From Cloacimonetes bacterium UBA5614 (GTDB taxonomy: Bacteria; Cloacimonadota; Cloacimonadia; Cloacimonadales; Cloacimonadaceae), in the NCBI GenBank assembly GCA_002424605.1, contig DIKQ01000005.1:552401-616400 (forward strand): a stretch of 64,000 nucleotides of DNA, in the 5' to 3' direction. Position 1 is the first letter of the stretch, and each line of letters opens with the position of its first letter. The translations under genes were made by a program, and so were the position numbers. Under the pieces are notes generated by a model. It worked only from the letters and a program-made list of their open reading frames with translations. It was not told where the DNA came from and made no database searches. Shown piece by piece: positions 1 through 7,375 of the stretch.

Positions 1-629
1 GCGAACTTCCTGAAGGCTGGACCAAGCACTGCGAGCAGGTGCTGGCAGGAGTCGAAAAGCTGCTGGGTGAAGTGTGGCACGTTATGTTCAATAATGCCGT
101 CTTCAAATCCCGCGCAGTTGGATTGGGAGTAATTACTCCGGATATGATAGACCATTTCGGGGTGGTGGGACCGGTTGCGCGCGGCAGCGGTATGCAGCGT
201 GATGTCAGGAAAGACAGTCCCTATCTGGTCTATGATAAACTCGATTTTCAGATTGAGACGGAAACTGCCGGCGATACTTATGCCCGCGCCGTGGTGCGTT
301 GGAAGGAAATGCATCAGTCGATTTCTCTGATTCGGCAGATACTGAAAAACATGCCCGCATCAGGTCCCTTGCACGTCACCTTACCCAATGTCCTGCACCT
401 GAAAGTCCCTGCCGGGGAGACCTATGTCCGGGCAGAGTCCACCCGTGGCGAATATGGCTACTATATGGTTTCCGACGGCAGCGCATATCCCCGCAAGATA
501 ACGGTCAGGGGTCCCTCTTATTCCCATGCCATGGCATTGCTGGAACATCTTGCAGTGGGAGTCAACATTGCCGATACACACGGGCTGATGCTGTCTCTTC
601 ACACCTATCCGCCGGAAATAGAGAGGTAG
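1..629 (+). CDS. NuoD-like / NiFe-hydrogenase-like large subunit, 5' partial
   Basis: The frame is open from base 3, so the gene starts before the window and only about the last 208 codons are present. The protein matches the C-terminal half of the 49-kDa complex I subunit (NuoD): GVVGPVARGSG, then the block RKDSPYLVYDKLDF, then RGEYGYYMVSDGS near the end. It ends SLHTYPPEIER and lacks the CxxC pair that binds nickel in true NiFe hydrogenases, so a quinone- or ferredoxin-linked complex I-like role is more likely than hydrogen production. It is followed after 2 bp by a ferredoxin/flavoprotein fusion, which suggests one operon for a membrane oxidoreductase. A GTG at 39 is in frame but is internal to the homologous region and is not the start. 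Confidence 0.85.
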   Translation, partial: ELPEGWTKHCEQVLAGVEKLLGEVWHVMFNNAVFKSRAVGLGVITPDMIDHFGVVGPVARGSGMQRDVRKDSPYLVYDKLDFQIETETAGDTYARAVVRWKEMHQSISLIRQILKNMPASGPLHVTLPNVLHLKVPAGETYVRAESTRGEYGYYMVSDGSAYPRKITVRGPSYSHAMALLEHLAVGVNIADTHGLMLSLHTYPPEIER

Positions 630-631
630 AA

Positions 632-2419
632 ATGAAACTGAAAGATATCCTGTCTCCGCTGTATGTCTGGAAACGTGCTTTTGAAAAGCCATATTCCATC
701 GCCACTCTTACCGAGCAGCGTCCCGGGTCTCCGGTTTACAGGGGATTCCACCAGAATGACATAGATAAATGTATCGGCTGCGGTTCCTGCGCCGAAATCT
801 GCCAGAATATCACCATTGACATGGTTCAGGTAAAAGAGGCAAAAGACGGCGACAGCGGTCTGCGACCCCGGTTTGACTACGGACTGTGCTGTTGGTGCGC
901 CCTTTGCGTGGACATCTGTCCCACCGGTTCCCTCAGGATGTCAAATGCCTATACCTGGGTGGAGGAAGGCCTGGACAAGGACGTCCGCGAAACCTTCTGC
1001 TTCACTCCCGGCGTGGACGAAAAACCCTGGGACAGTGAAGAACTCGGTTACAAACGTCCCAATGATTATGAGCTTTTGCATCTGGACCGTGTGCCCATGC
1101 CTCATCTGCCGGTGGAAGAGCGTCTCTCCTCCTTTGTGGAAATGGTGAAGGGCTACTCCCGCGAACTTGCCCGCAAGGAGGCTGACCGTTGCATCCAGTG
1201 CGGAATCTGCACTGCAACCTGTCCCGCCCATATGAATATCCCGGCATATATCAAAGCCATCCGCGAGGATAATCTGGAGGAAGGGCTCAGGATTATGTAT
1301 GAAACAAACCCCCTGCCAGGTGTCTGCGGACGCATCTGCACCCGGCGCTGCGAAGACGTCTGCGCCCTTTCCCACAGGGGTGAAGCCATCTCTATCCGCT
1401 GGCTCAAACGTTATCTTGCCGACAGCGTGGAAGGGCAGAAATACGCTGAAATCCTTGCTTTGGAAGTTCAACCCAGAAACCAGTCCGTTGCCATCGTCGG
1501 TGCCGGACCGGGCGGACTCAGCGCTGCGTATTACCTGCTGAAAATGGGCTACAAAGTGGAAATCTTTGAAGCAAGGCCTGCCGCCGGGGGAATGCTCCGC
1601 TACGGCATTCCGGAATACCGCCTGCCTTATGAGGCGATTGACAAAGACATCAGTTTCATCGTCTCCCTGGGTGCGGTGATTCATTACAATACCAACGTCG
1701 GAAAGGACGTCACTTTTGACGCATTGCACGAAAATTTCTCTGCCGTTTTCATCAGCGTAGGCCTGTTTGATTCCAACCGCCTGGCTATCGAAGGTGAAAC
1801 CCTGCCTGGCGTAATCAGCGGTCTGGATTTGCTGGACGATGTCACCAACGGCAAAATCCCGGTTCTGGGACAGCATGTCCTGGTCATCGGCGGAGGCAAT
1901 GTCGCCATGGATGCAGCCAGGACGGCCCGCCGACTCGGTTCCGATGTCACCGTCCTCTACAGGCGCCGGGAGATTGACATGCCTGCCGACCGCGAGGAAA
2001 TCGAGGAGGCGATGGAAGAAAAGGTCGCCTTCCACTTCCAGGCAATTCCCATTGCCATAGAAAAAACCTCTGATAACCGTCTGAACTTCATCTGGGGAAA
2101 AGCGGAAATGGTACAGCAGGAGGAAGGCAAACGGCCGGTCCCTGTAATGATTGAGGGCAGCCGCGAGCAGGTTGTTGCCGACACAGTCATCAGCGCCATC
2201 GGTCAAAGCGCTCATTACCACTGGATGGAAGGCAATGCCATCACTAATATCAGATTTGGCAGGTTCAATATCGAAGCCGACCGCTGGGGCAAGACCAGCG
2301 ATGACAAGGTCTTTATCGGCGGGGATATCTTCAACCGCACTGCAGACGCCATCACAGCCATTGCCGACGGTCACCGCAGCGCCAGAGCCATTGATGCCAT
2401 GCTGCAGCAGAAGGCATAA
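632..2419 (+). CDS. NuoI-like ferredoxin fused to GltD/NfnB-like FAD-NAD(P)H oxidoreductase
   Basis: 595 residues from the ATG just after GAGAGG; the frame is open further upstream, but the upstream part overlaps the NuoD-like gene. Residues 40-100 are a NuoI-type domain with two 4Fe-4S motifs (C47xxC50xxC53xxxC57 and C86xxC89xxC92xxxC96). Residues 180-250 are the GltD/DPYD-type iron-sulphur domain (C187, C190, C193, C197, then NPLPGVCGRIC). From residue 288 there is an FAD fold (GAGPGGLSAAYY), an NAD(P) fold (VIGGGNVAMDAAR, with YRRREIDMPA suggesting NADPH) and a closing FAD motif (IGGDIFNRTADAITAIADG). The fusion would join an NADPH-oxidising flavoprotein directly to the iron-sulphur wire of a complex I-like membrane module. 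In standard complex I these roles are split between NuoI and NuoEFG. The direction of electron flow cannot be read from sequence. Confidence 0.88.
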   Translation: MKLKDILSPLYVWKRAFEKPYSIATLTEQRPGSPVYRGFHQNDIDKCIGCGSCAEICQNITIDMVQVKEAKDGDSGLRPRFDYGLCCWCALCVDICPTGSLRMSNAYTWVEEGLDKDVRETFCFTPGVDEKPWDSEELGYKRPNDYELLHLDRVPMPHLPVEERLSSFVEMVKGYSRELARKEADRCIQCGICTATCPAHMNIPAYIKAIREDNLEEGLRIMYETNPLPGVCGRICTRRCEDVCALSHRGEAISIRWLKRYLADSVEGQKYAEILALEVQPRNQSVAIVGAGPGGLSAAYYLLKMGYKVEIFEARPAAGGMLRYGIPEYRLPYEAIDKDISFIVSLGAVIHYNTNVGKDVTFDALHENFSAVFISVGLFDSNRLAIEGETLPGVISGLDLLDDVTNGKIPVLGQHVLVIGGGNVAMDAARTARRLGSDVTVLYRRREIDMPADREEIEEAMEEKVAFHFQAIPIAIEKTSDNRLNFIWGKAEMVQQEEGKRPVPVMIEGSREQVVADTVISAIGQSAHYHWMEGNAITNIRFGRFNIEADRWGKTSDDKVFIGGDIFNRTADAITAIADGHRSARAIDAMLQQKA

Positions 2420-2463
2420 CCATCCCTGAAACAATAAATTAATCGCTTGATAAAGTCTTGCCT

Positions 2464-2503
2464 AAGGATGCTTCCATAAATCACGGAGGCATCCTTTTTA
2501 TTT
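2464..2503 (+). terminator. Rho-independent terminator
   Basis: An 11-bp stem (AGGATGCTTCC at 2465-2475 with GGAGGCATCCT at 2485-2495, one G-U pair) has a 9-nt loop and is followed by TTTTTATTT. It closes the NuoD/NuoI-GltD operon. Confidence 0.85.
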
Positions 2504-2605
2504 CCCGCTTGCTTAGTTGTCCCGAAGATGCCCCGAAGCCTCCCGAAGAAAACCCGGGTATCTTCGGGACATCTTCGCGACATCTCATTGAGGAAGAAGC
2601 AGGGA
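2503..2605. repeat. 11-bp-phased palindromic intergenic element, family A copy 1
   Basis: Seven consecutive 11-bp units run from 2516 to 2592: GTTGTCCCGAA, GATGCCCCGAA, GCCTCCCGAAG, AAAACCCGGGT, ATCTTCGGGAC, ATCTTCGCGAC, ATCTCATTGAG. The right half is roughly the reverse complement of the left. The flanks CCCGCTTGCTT and GAAGAAGCAGGG extend the inverted repeat. It has the same orientation as the copy at 51488 and is inverted relative to those at 11948, 31515 and 63194. It lies between a terminator and the promoter of the next gene. Confidence 0.85.
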
Positions 2606-2621
2606 ATTGCTTAGTTTTTAC

Positions 2622-2657
2622 TTGACAGGAATCCTGAAATCATCATTATTAAATATA
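2622..2657 (+). promoter_or_regulatory. Probable sigma70-type promoter of the first OmpA/BACON gene
   Basis: A perfect TTGACA at 2622-2627 is followed about 17-19 bp later by AT-rich ATTATTAAATAT (2645-2656). The SD GGGAGGAACG and the ATG at 2686 follow. Confidence 0.6.
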
Positions 2658-2685
2658 TTGCACAAAAAAGCGGGAGGAACGATAT

Positions 2686-4242
2686 ATGAGCGGATTTTCA
2701 AAAGTCATTTTTACAGCGATACTGATTACACTATTGTCCGTCAGTTTTGCCACAGAAAGCACACTAACCCTGAAAGGCGGAATGTCAAATTCACTGACAG
2801 ATATCGATAAAGACGTCAAACAGAACGGAGTGATAGGCTTGTCCTATGAAATCTGGCTGGCAAAATGGATCAGCCTGGGCATACATCCCTATGTAACCAA
2901 GCTGCAGGCAGGTCCGCAGTTTCCGGAAGCTGCCGGCTACTTGCGCAGAGAATTCCAGACAGATGCCTTGGGCGGTGATTTGCTGTTCAGGTTAAGACCC
3001 GTGACTGTGAACTTCGGCAACGGCACCATCAGCGGAATGGCTCCCTATCTTCTGGCTGGCGCAGGAGTGGTGATTTATTACCCCAGGGATTTAGACAAAA
3101 ATCCGCTGGGCGGAGACCCCGATGCTGAATATGAATACGTTCTGCCCGTCATTCCTTCCGTGGGAGCAGGCTTCACTTTCTTTACGGATTACGGCATTGA
3201 CTTTGACTTGGGATTTCAATACCAGATGACCGCTTCGGATTATCTGGATGCCTGGGAAGACGGCGACAACAAAGATGCCTTCTATTACGCTTACCTGGGG
3301 GTTTCCCACACTTTCGGCAAAAAAGTGAGTGCTCCCGCAATCAGGAGAGCAAAAGCAGAACCCATGCTGCTGGTCTCACAAACGGAACAAAGCGTCCCCA
3401 GCAAAGCAGGGACAAAGTCCTTTGATGTGGCGTCCAATCTGGAATGGACAGCCGTAACAAGCGACAGTTGGTTTTCCGTGAATCCTTCCTCCGGGAAAGG
3501 TGATGCCAATATCACCATCAGTTATGAGGGCAATCCGGCGTTTACCCCCAGAAAAGGCCAGATTACTTTTACAGCCAAAGACCAAGTTAAAATCATCAAT
3601 ATCTATCAGGAAGCCATGACGGCTAAGCTGGAAGTCAACCCCACCGTGTATCAGGTCACAAATAATGCCGGACAGGCTTACTTTGCCATAGAGAGCAACC
3701 TTGCCTGGAATGCCACTGAAAATGTTGACTGGTTTTCGATTGCACCTATCCAGGGCAACGGAAACGGCGAGTTGGTTGTCAATTATATGGCCAACGGAAG
3801 CCGCAAAAGCCGGATGGGCCAGGTGGTAATCACAGCCGGACAGGAAAGCCAGACCATCACCATTACGCAAAGCAGAAACGCTCCGGCACCCATAGAAACT
3901 GACAAACAAATGATTCTGAAAGGAGTCAATTTCCGTTCCGGAAGTGCAGAACTAACTGCAGAATCTTACGAAGTCCTGGATGAAGCCGCTGCCTCCCTGG
4001 TTTATTATCCGGAAGTGGAAGTGGAGATTCAAGGGCACACGGATAACACCGGCTCCCTGGAGATAAATAACAGGTTGTCACTGCAAAGAGCTGTTGCAGT
4101 AAAGACGTATCTGGTAAATAAAGGTATTGCCGAAAGCAGAATGACCGCCAAAGGGTATGGTCCGGCCCGGCCTATTGCGACCAACAACACTCCGGAAGGC
4201 AGAGCCCTGAACCGTAGAATAGAATTTTACCGGACAAAGTAA
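2686..4242 (+). CDS. OmpA-family outer-membrane protein with two BACON domains
   Basis: 518 residues. A signal peptide (about residues 1-22) is followed by an OmpA-like N-terminal beta-barrel to about residue 218, with alternating hydrophobic strands and the end HTFGKK. Two BACON-type Ig-like domains follow, at about 225-305 and 308-395; each has the pattern NLxW..(T/N)...xWFS..P..G.G followed by a hydrophobic strand pair. The last 110 residues are an OmpA peptidoglycan-binding domain with QGHTDNTGS, NNRLSLQRA and PEGRALNRRIEF. The likely role is anchoring the outer membrane to peptidoglycan while BACON modules extend into the periplasm. The next gene is a shorter paralogue with one BACON domain. 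The start is set by GGGAGG 7 bp before the ATG. Confidence 0.9.
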   Translation: MSGFSKVIFTAILITLLSVSFATESTLTLKGGMSNSLTDIDKDVKQNGVIGLSYEIWLAKWISLGIHPYVTKLQAGPQFPEAAGYLRREFQTDALGGDLLFRLRPVTVNFGNGTISGMAPYLLAGAGVVIYYPRDLDKNPLGGDPDAEYEYVLPVIPSVGAGFTFFTDYGIDFDLGFQYQMTASDYLDAWEDGDNKDAFYYAYLGVSHTFGKKVSAPAIRRAKAEPMLLVSQTEQSVPSKAGTKSFDVASNLEWTAVTSDSWFSVNPSSGKGDANITISYEGNPAFTPRKGQITFTAKDQVKIINIYQEAMTAKLEVNPTVYQVTNNAGQAYFAIESNLAWNATENVDWFSIAPIQGNGNGELVVNYMANGSRKSRMGQVVITAGQESQTITITQSRNAPAPIETDKQMILKGVNFRSGSAELTAESYEVLDEAAASLVYYPEVEVEIQGHTDNTGSLEINNRLSLQRAVAVKTYLVNKGIAESRMTAKGYGPARPIATNNTPEGRALNRRIEFYRTK

Positions 4243-4256
4243 AGATGTGCATTTTC

Positions 4257-4290
4257 GGGGGATTCTGGCAACAGAATCCCCTATTTTTCC
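4257..4290 (+). terminator. Rho-independent terminator
   Basis: A 10-bp perfect stem (GGGGATTCTG at 4258-4267 with CAGAATCCCC at 4272-4281) has a GCAA tetraloop and is followed by TATTTTTCC. Confidence 0.9.
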
Positions 4291-4354
4291 AATCTTTTAG
4301 CAAATTTAGTCAGACGGCAGTTTCACGATAATCAAGAAAAGTTTTGGATTTTAT

Positions 4355-4383
4355 TTGACAAACGGAACTAATCCGATTACTAT
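4355..4383 (+). promoter_or_regulatory. Sigma70-type promoter of the second OmpA/BACON gene
   Basis: TTGACA at 4355-4360, exactly 17 bp, then TACTAT at 4378-4383. The start codon lies 40 bp downstream. With a terminator just upstream, the two paralogous genes appear to be separate transcripts. Confidence 0.75.
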
Positions 4384-4422
4384 GTTATTAATAAGTTGTC
4401 CATACAACAGGAGGATAAACAA

Positions 4423-5643
4423 ATGAAAGTTACATTATTGACCATTTTGCTGCTGACCCTGGTTACTTTAGGGTTTGCCTTTGAAAGCACACTTATGCTT
4501 AAGGGTGGTATATCACAGGCTGAAACTGATATATACCAGGATAAACAAATTAACGGAATGATTGGTATTTCTTATGAGATATGGCTTGCCAAATGGATAA
4601 GCCTTGGTCTTCATCCCTACATCACCAAGGTGGGAGCCGGAAAAGAAGACGAGATTAATTTCGAAGCAAACGTAGTTGGCGCGGACATGCTGTTCCGCCT
4701 CAGACCCAACTGGAAACATGTTGCCCCCTACATCACTGCCGGCGGTGGCGTTTCCAATTTCTATCCCAAAACCCAGTCAGGTGTTTACATTCCGGGAACC
4801 GACCACACAGTGGGCGTATTGCCGACCGTGGGCGCAGGACTGACCTTCTTTACCAAATACGGTATTGACTTTGACCTTGGCTTCCAGAAAAACTTCCTGA
4901 TGTCTGATGAACTGGAAGGCTGGGATAAAGGAGAATTCAACGATTCCTATTGGATGGCTTTCCTGGGTATTTCACATACCTTTGGCAAGAAGAAACCTGC
5001 TCCCGTGATAGTGCCTGTAGAAATTAAACCAGAGGCTCCCAAACCTGTACTGACCATCACACCCAATACACGTGAGGTTGGTTATCGGGCCGGAGAAACT
5101 GAGTTTGCCATCACTGCCAATAACCCCTGGACTGTTTCTGAAAATGAAACTTGGTTTTCCGTAAAACCGACCAGTGGAACAGGTAATGGAATTATCGAAG
5201 TTACATATGATGAAAACACCAGACCCCAACCCAGAACAGGTAACATTTATGTTTCCGGTGGCGGCCTGAACCTGACCCTCAAGGTCGTTCAGGAAGGTAT
5301 GCCCACCCCGCCGCTGTCACTTAGAAACGTCTATTTCGAATTCGACAAGCATGAACTGACAGATGCTGCGGTAACCATTCTCGATGCAATAATCGCCAAC
5401 CTGGCTTACTATCCTGAAGTACAATTGGAAATCCAGGGACATGCTGATGAAATGGGAACCCTGCAATACAACCAGAGACTGTCTGAAAGAAGAGCCAACG
5501 CTGTTAAGGATTATCTGGTCAACAGAGGCATCACCGCAAGCCGCCTTACTACACGTGGATACGGCGAAACCAGACCTGCTACCAGCAATTCTACTGAAGA
5601 AGGCCGCGCTCTCAACAGAAGAGTCGAATTCATGCAAAAGTAA
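4423..5643 (+). CDS. OmpA-family outer-membrane protein with one BACON domain
   Basis: 406 residues from the ATG preceded by AGGAGG; an upstream in-frame TTG at 4396 lacks an SD. The architecture follows the preceding gene: signal peptide, barrel to about residue 195 sharing SYEIWLAKWISLG and TFFTKYGIDFDLGFQ, one BACON domain at about 207-292, and an OmpA C-terminal domain (VYFEFDKHELTDAA, QGHADEMGT, RALNRRVEF). The usual peptidoglycan-binding Asp and Arg positions are present (HADE, NRRVEF). It is a tandem duplicate of the upstream gene that differs by one BACON module and uses its own promoter and terminator. Confidence 0.9.
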   Translation: MKVTLLTILLLTLVTLGFAFESTLMLKGGISQAETDIYQDKQINGMIGISYEIWLAKWISLGLHPYITKVGAGKEDEINFEANVVGADMLFRLRPNWKHVAPYITAGGGVSNFYPKTQSGVYIPGTDHTVGVLPTVGAGLTFFTKYGIDFDLGFQKNFLMSDELEGWDKGEFNDSYWMAFLGISHTFGKKKPAPVIVPVEIKPEAPKPVLTITPNTREVGYRAGETEFAITANNPWTVSENETWFSVKPTSGTGNGIIEVTYDENTRPQPRTGNIYVSGGGLNLTLKVVQEGMPTPPLSLRNVYFEFDKHELTDAAVTILDAIIANLAYYPEVQLEIQGHADEMGTLQYNQRLSERRANAVKDYLVNRGITASRLTTRGYGETRPATSNSTEEGRALNRRVEFMQK

Positions 5644-5667
5644 TCAAGACAAAAACCAGTAACATAA

Positions 5668-5699
5668 AAAAGGGCTCATTACGAGCCCTTTTCTTTTTT
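5668..5699 (+). terminator. Rho-independent terminator
   Basis: The stem AAGGGCTC/GAGCCCTT (5670-5677 with 5683-5690) has a short ATTAC loop. It has an A-run before it and TTCTTTTTTC after it. Confidence 0.9.
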
Positions 5700-5748
5700 C
5701 CCGCAAACCGCTTCTTTCCACGTAAAACATCCCGTTATTAAAAAAAGG

Positions 5749-5778
5749 TTGACGCCATTTTCGTGTTTTAATTTCTAT
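5749..5778 (+). promoter_or_regulatory. Possible promoter of cmk-ispH-rpsA
   Basis: TTGACG at 5749-5754 is followed, 18 bp later, by TTCTAT (5773-5778). It lies directly upstream of the cmk ATG, which has no strong SD, so the leader would be short. Confidence 0.45.
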
Positions 5779-5802
5779 GCAAATAAGTGGAAATTTCCGG
5801 TT

Positions 5803-6486
5803 ATGAAAAGATTAATCATTGCGATAGACGGTCCTGCAGCTTCGGGTAAAAGCACAACTGCCAAGCTTCTTGCTAAGCGTTTGGGCTATGTGTATCTGGA
5901 TAGCGGAGCTATGTATCGCGCCTGTGCTCTGGCTGCCCTGGAAGCCGGCTTTGAACACGCTGACCTGCAGAAACTGGAATCTATGCTGCAGAATATTGAT
6001 ATCCGCATTGAATACAGCCCGGAAGGAAACAGAGTTCTTTTATATGATATAGATGTGACAAAACGTATCAGGGAGGAAGATATCTCCCGCCTGTCTTCAG
6101 ATATTTCCACCCTCAGGCCTGTCCGCGAAAAGATGGTTGCCCTGCAGCGCAGGATGGGTGAAAAGGGTGGCGTTATCATGGACGGCAGGGATATCGGAAC
6201 GGTGGTTTTTCCAAATGCCGACCTTAAGTTTTTCATGATTGCCTCCGCGGAGGAAAGAGCAAGAAGGCGGTGTGAGGAGCTTAGCGAAAAAGGCAAGCCT
6301 GCCTGCTTTGAAACAGTGCTCAAGGAGATGCAGGAGCGTGACCTTCAGGACAGCACCAGGGCATTGGCCCCGCTCAGGCCTGCCAAAGATTCCATCGGGA
6401 TTGATACCACCAGCCTCAGCATTGAACAGCAGGTTGAAGTGCTCTTTGAGCGCGTTACTGCCTTGCTTTCCAAAGGAAACAGATAA
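5803..6486 (+). CDS. cmk: Cytidylate kinase
   Basis: 227 residues, normal for the family. It phosphorylates CMP and dCMP with ATP in pyrimidine nucleotide metabolism. The P-loop IDGPAASGKSTTAK is at residues 7-20, followed by YLDSGAMYRA, the substrate-binding MDGRDIGTVVFP and the lid segment RARRRCEEL. The ATG at 5803 was chosen because homology begins there; the frame is open 18 codons further but upstream residues do not fit the family. The next gene, ispH, starts one base after the stop. The order cmk-ispH-rpsA is a known conserved linkage, and fused forms exist in some bacteria. Confidence 0.96.
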   Translation: MKRLIIAIDGPAASGKSTTAKLLAKRLGYVYLDSGAMYRACALAALEAGFEHADLQKLESMLQNIDIRIEYSPEGNRVLLYDIDVTKRIREEDISRLSSDISTLRPVREKMVALQRRMGEKGGVIMDGRDIGTVVFPNADLKFFMIASAEERARRRCEELSEKGKPACFETVLKEMQERDLQDSTRALAPLRPAKDSIGIDTTSLSIEQQVEVLFERVTALLSKGNR

Positions 6487-6487
6487 G

Positions 6488-7375
6488 ATGGAAATCCGGC
6501 TGGCTCAGCATTCAGGCTTTTGCTTTGGTGTCAAACGCGCCATTCAGATAGCTTTGGAAGCCTCTGACGGGCAGCAGGACATCTTTACGCTGGGACCTTT
6601 GATTCATTCACCCCAGATGGTGGAGGAACTGTCTCGGCACGGTATCAGAATGGCTGAGAATCCCGCTGAACTGCATAACAGCACTGTAATTGTCCGCTCG
6701 CACGGCATTTCCCTCTCTGACAAAGAAACACTTTTAAAAAACGGGAACGTGCTGATAGACGCCACCTGCCCTTATGTCAGCAAAGCGCAGGAGCATGTCA
6801 GGCAGCTTTGCTCGGAAGGCTATCCCGTGGTTATCATCGGTGACAGGGATCACCCAGAAGTGATTGCCATGCTGTCCTATTGCGGCGGTGAAACTTTGGT
6901 GATCGGCAGTCCCGACGAGGTTCCGGACAAGTTCTGGCAAAAACTGGGAGTGCTTTCACAAACCACCAAGAATATGGCTCTGTTGCAGGAAACAGTCAGC
7001 AGGCTTCTGCCCCACGTTAAGGAATTACGGTTGTTCAATACAATCTGCACTGCCACATCCATCCGGCAGGAAGCAACAACCGCCCTTGCAAAAATAAGCG
7101 ACCTGATGATTATCATCGGGGGACGCAACAGTTCAAATACAAGGATGCTGGCAGCTTTGTGCTCCGGCATTACCAAGACCTTACACGTAGAAACAGCGGA
7201 TGAGATTAGCGAGGAACAAATCAGTTCCCAGCACAGAATAGGATTGACTGCCGGGGCTTCCACCCCGGATTACTTAATTGTCGATGTTTATAACAGAATA
7301 AATAAACTCACGGGAAATCGGACAACCGTGACAAGTGTCGAAGATATCCCCGTCAATAAGGAGGAATCATGTTAA
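6488..7375 (+). CDS. ispH: 4-hydroxy-3-methylbut-2-enyl diphosphate reductase
   Basis: 295 residues; the last enzyme of the MEP (non-mevalonate) isoprenoid pathway. It reduces HMBPP to IPP and DMAPP using a 4Fe-4S centre. The three cluster cysteines are C12 (GFCFGVKRA), C94 (DATCPYVSKAQ) and C187 (NTICTATSIRQ). The substrate residues H40, H72 (VRSHGIS), H122 and E124 (RDHPEV) are present, as is the closing TAGASTPDYLI motif. It starts one base after cmk, and its stop overlaps the ATG of the S1 gene by 7 bp, so the three genes are probably translationally coupled. Confidence 0.96.
   Translation: MEIRLAQHSGFCFGVKRAIQIALEASDGQQDIFTLGPLIHSPQMVEELSRHGIRMAENPAELHNSTVIVRSHGISLSDKETLLKNGNVLIDATCPYVSKAQEHVRQLCSEGYPVVIIGDRDHPEVIAMLSYCGGETLVIGSPDEVPDKFWQKLGVLSQTTKNMALLQETVSRLLPHVKELRLFNTICTATSIRQEATTALAKISDLMIIIGGRNSSNTRMLAALCSGITKTLHVETADEISEEQISSQHRIGLTAGASTPDYLIVDVYNRINKLTGNRTTVTSVEDIPVNKEESC

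Noticed and set aside
2371..2583. Minus-strand 70-codon ORF
   Set aside because: It begins inside the first palindromic element with the same type of peptide as at 63366 and overlaps a terminator and a real gene.
2503..2605. Interpretation of the 11-bp elements as CRISPR
   Set aside because: Units are contiguous without spacers, far too short, palindromic as a whole, and no cas gene is near.
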